Shown here piece after piece: positions 6,700 to 6,973 of a stretch of DNA of 6,973 bases. The stretch is from assembly GCA_903927495.1 (NCBI GenBank), contig CAIYNH010000821.1:1-6973 (forward strand), given 5' to 3'. Origin of the DNA: an uncultured beta proteobacterium (GTDB lineage Bacteria > Pseudomonadota > Gammaproteobacteria > Burkholderiales > Burkholderiaceae_C). Position 1 is the first letter of the stretch; the number at the start of each line of letters is the position of its first letter. The translations under genes and the position numbers were made by a program. A model generated the notes under the pieces. That model was not told where the DNA came from. It worked only from the letters and a program-made list of their open reading frames with translations, and ran no database searches.

Positions 6700-6973
6700 T
6701 TAGCTCGGTAGTCCAATGGCCTCGAGCCCGGCTTGAGCACAGGCTTCGTCTTGCTGCTCGGAGCCACCCGAGACTCCGATGCCCCCAAGACGCTGACCAT
6801 TTTCAACAATCGGCAAGCCGCCACCAAACGCCACAAAGCGTGGTCTGCGCACAATACCTTCCTGCACGGCTATCGAATGCTGCTTTAAAGCCTGCGGCCA
6901 CTGACTGGTTGGCAAGCCAAAACTGGCAGCGGTGTAGGCCTTGTCAATAGCGATGTCGATCGAGTGCAGGAAC
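6700..6973 (-). CDS. GlcG/HbpS-family (DUF336) protein, C-terminal part
   Basis: About 90 codons of the 3' end are visible; the gene runs off the right edge, and family members are about 140 residues, so roughly the first third is missing. The visible segment starts FLHSIDIAIDKAYTAASFGL, the typical IDxAxxKAYTA helix of the family, continues with RPRFVAFGGGLPIVENGQRL and ends with the family motif GGIGVSGGSEQQDEACAQAG, then LEAIGLPS and a TAA at 6700-6702. Members include HbpS, a haem-binding redox sensor partner in Streptomyces, and GlcG of the glycolate locus; the role of most is unknown. Such genes are found within aromatic and alkanol catabolic clusters in proteobacteria, so it probably belongs with the pathway, but no catalytic role can be read from the sequence. 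A TTG inside the gene (6913-6915) is not the start, since conserved residues continue upstream to the window edge. Confidence 0.88.
   Translation of the reverse strand, partial: FLHSIDIAIDKAYTAASFGLPTSQWPQALKQHSIAVQEGIVRRPRFVAFGGGLPIVENGQRLGGIGVSGGSEQQDEACAQAGLEAIGLPS

Noticed and set aside
6522..6950. Open frames on both strands across the region upstream of dmpC
   Set aside because: They overlap the GlcG-like gene in other frames or cross the hairpin and repeat element, and their translations are low-complexity without family motifs.
1..6973. CRISPR array, tRNA, rRNA, insertion sequence or transposase
   Set aside because: No regularly spaced repeats, no cloverleaf or rRNA-like stretch and no transposase motif were seen; intergenic repeats are single short elements.

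Overview
The window is a segment of an aromatic-degradation operon, the catechol meta-cleavage lower pathway, with every recognisable gene on the minus strand, so transcription runs from the right edge towards position 1. The gene order, read in the direction of transcription, is: a partial GlcG/HbpS-like gene, 2-hydroxymuconate semialdehyde dehydrogenase (dmpC type), 2-hydroxymuconate semialdehyde hydrolase (dmpD type), 2-oxopent-4-enoate hydratase (dmpE type), acylating acetaldehyde dehydrogenase (dmpF type), 4-hydroxy-2-oxovalerate aldolase (dmpG type), 4-oxalocrotonate decarboxylase (dmpH type), and the start of a Bug/TctC-type periplasmic binding protein. The C-D-E-F-G-H order is that of the Pseudomonas dmp/xyl operons. 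The gene symbols are used by analogy with dmp.

The likely host is a betaproteobacterium, probably Comamonadaceae (Polaromonas, Rhodoferax, Acidovorax or similar). This rests on moderately high GC, Bug-family receptors (expanded in Burkholderiales), and a non-coding motif between the hydrolase and hydratase genes that I recognise from memory as a common Comamonadaceae intergenic repeat. The genus cannot be fixed from this window.

How the genes work together: an extradiol dioxygenase, not in the window, makes 2-hydroxymuconate semialdehyde. The hydrolase converts it directly to 2-oxopent-4-enoate. In the other branch the dehydrogenase makes 4-oxalocrotonate (2-hydroxymuconate), which after tautomerisation is decarboxylated to the same product. 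The hydratase then forms 4-hydroxy-2-oxovalerate, the aldolase splits it to pyruvate and acetaldehyde, and the acetaldehyde dehydrogenase partner makes acetyl-CoA. The 4-oxalocrotonate tautomerase (dmpI) that normally follows dmpH is not in the window. A Bug receptor gene stands in that place.

Non-coding regions: 6477-6699 (223 bp) separates the GlcG-like gene from the dehydrogenase and holds a GC-rich hairpin and a 63-bp element with inverted ends. 3928-4159 (232 bp) separates hydrolase and hydratase and holds the Comamonadaceae-type repeat. 1096-1162 (67 bp) holds a degenerate copy of another widespread repeat. Other junctions are 10-26 bp.

I see no wholly new system. The points most worth checking are an in-frame stop codon early in the Bug receptor gene, the repeat-bearing gaps inside the operon, and the GlcG-like gene at its head.
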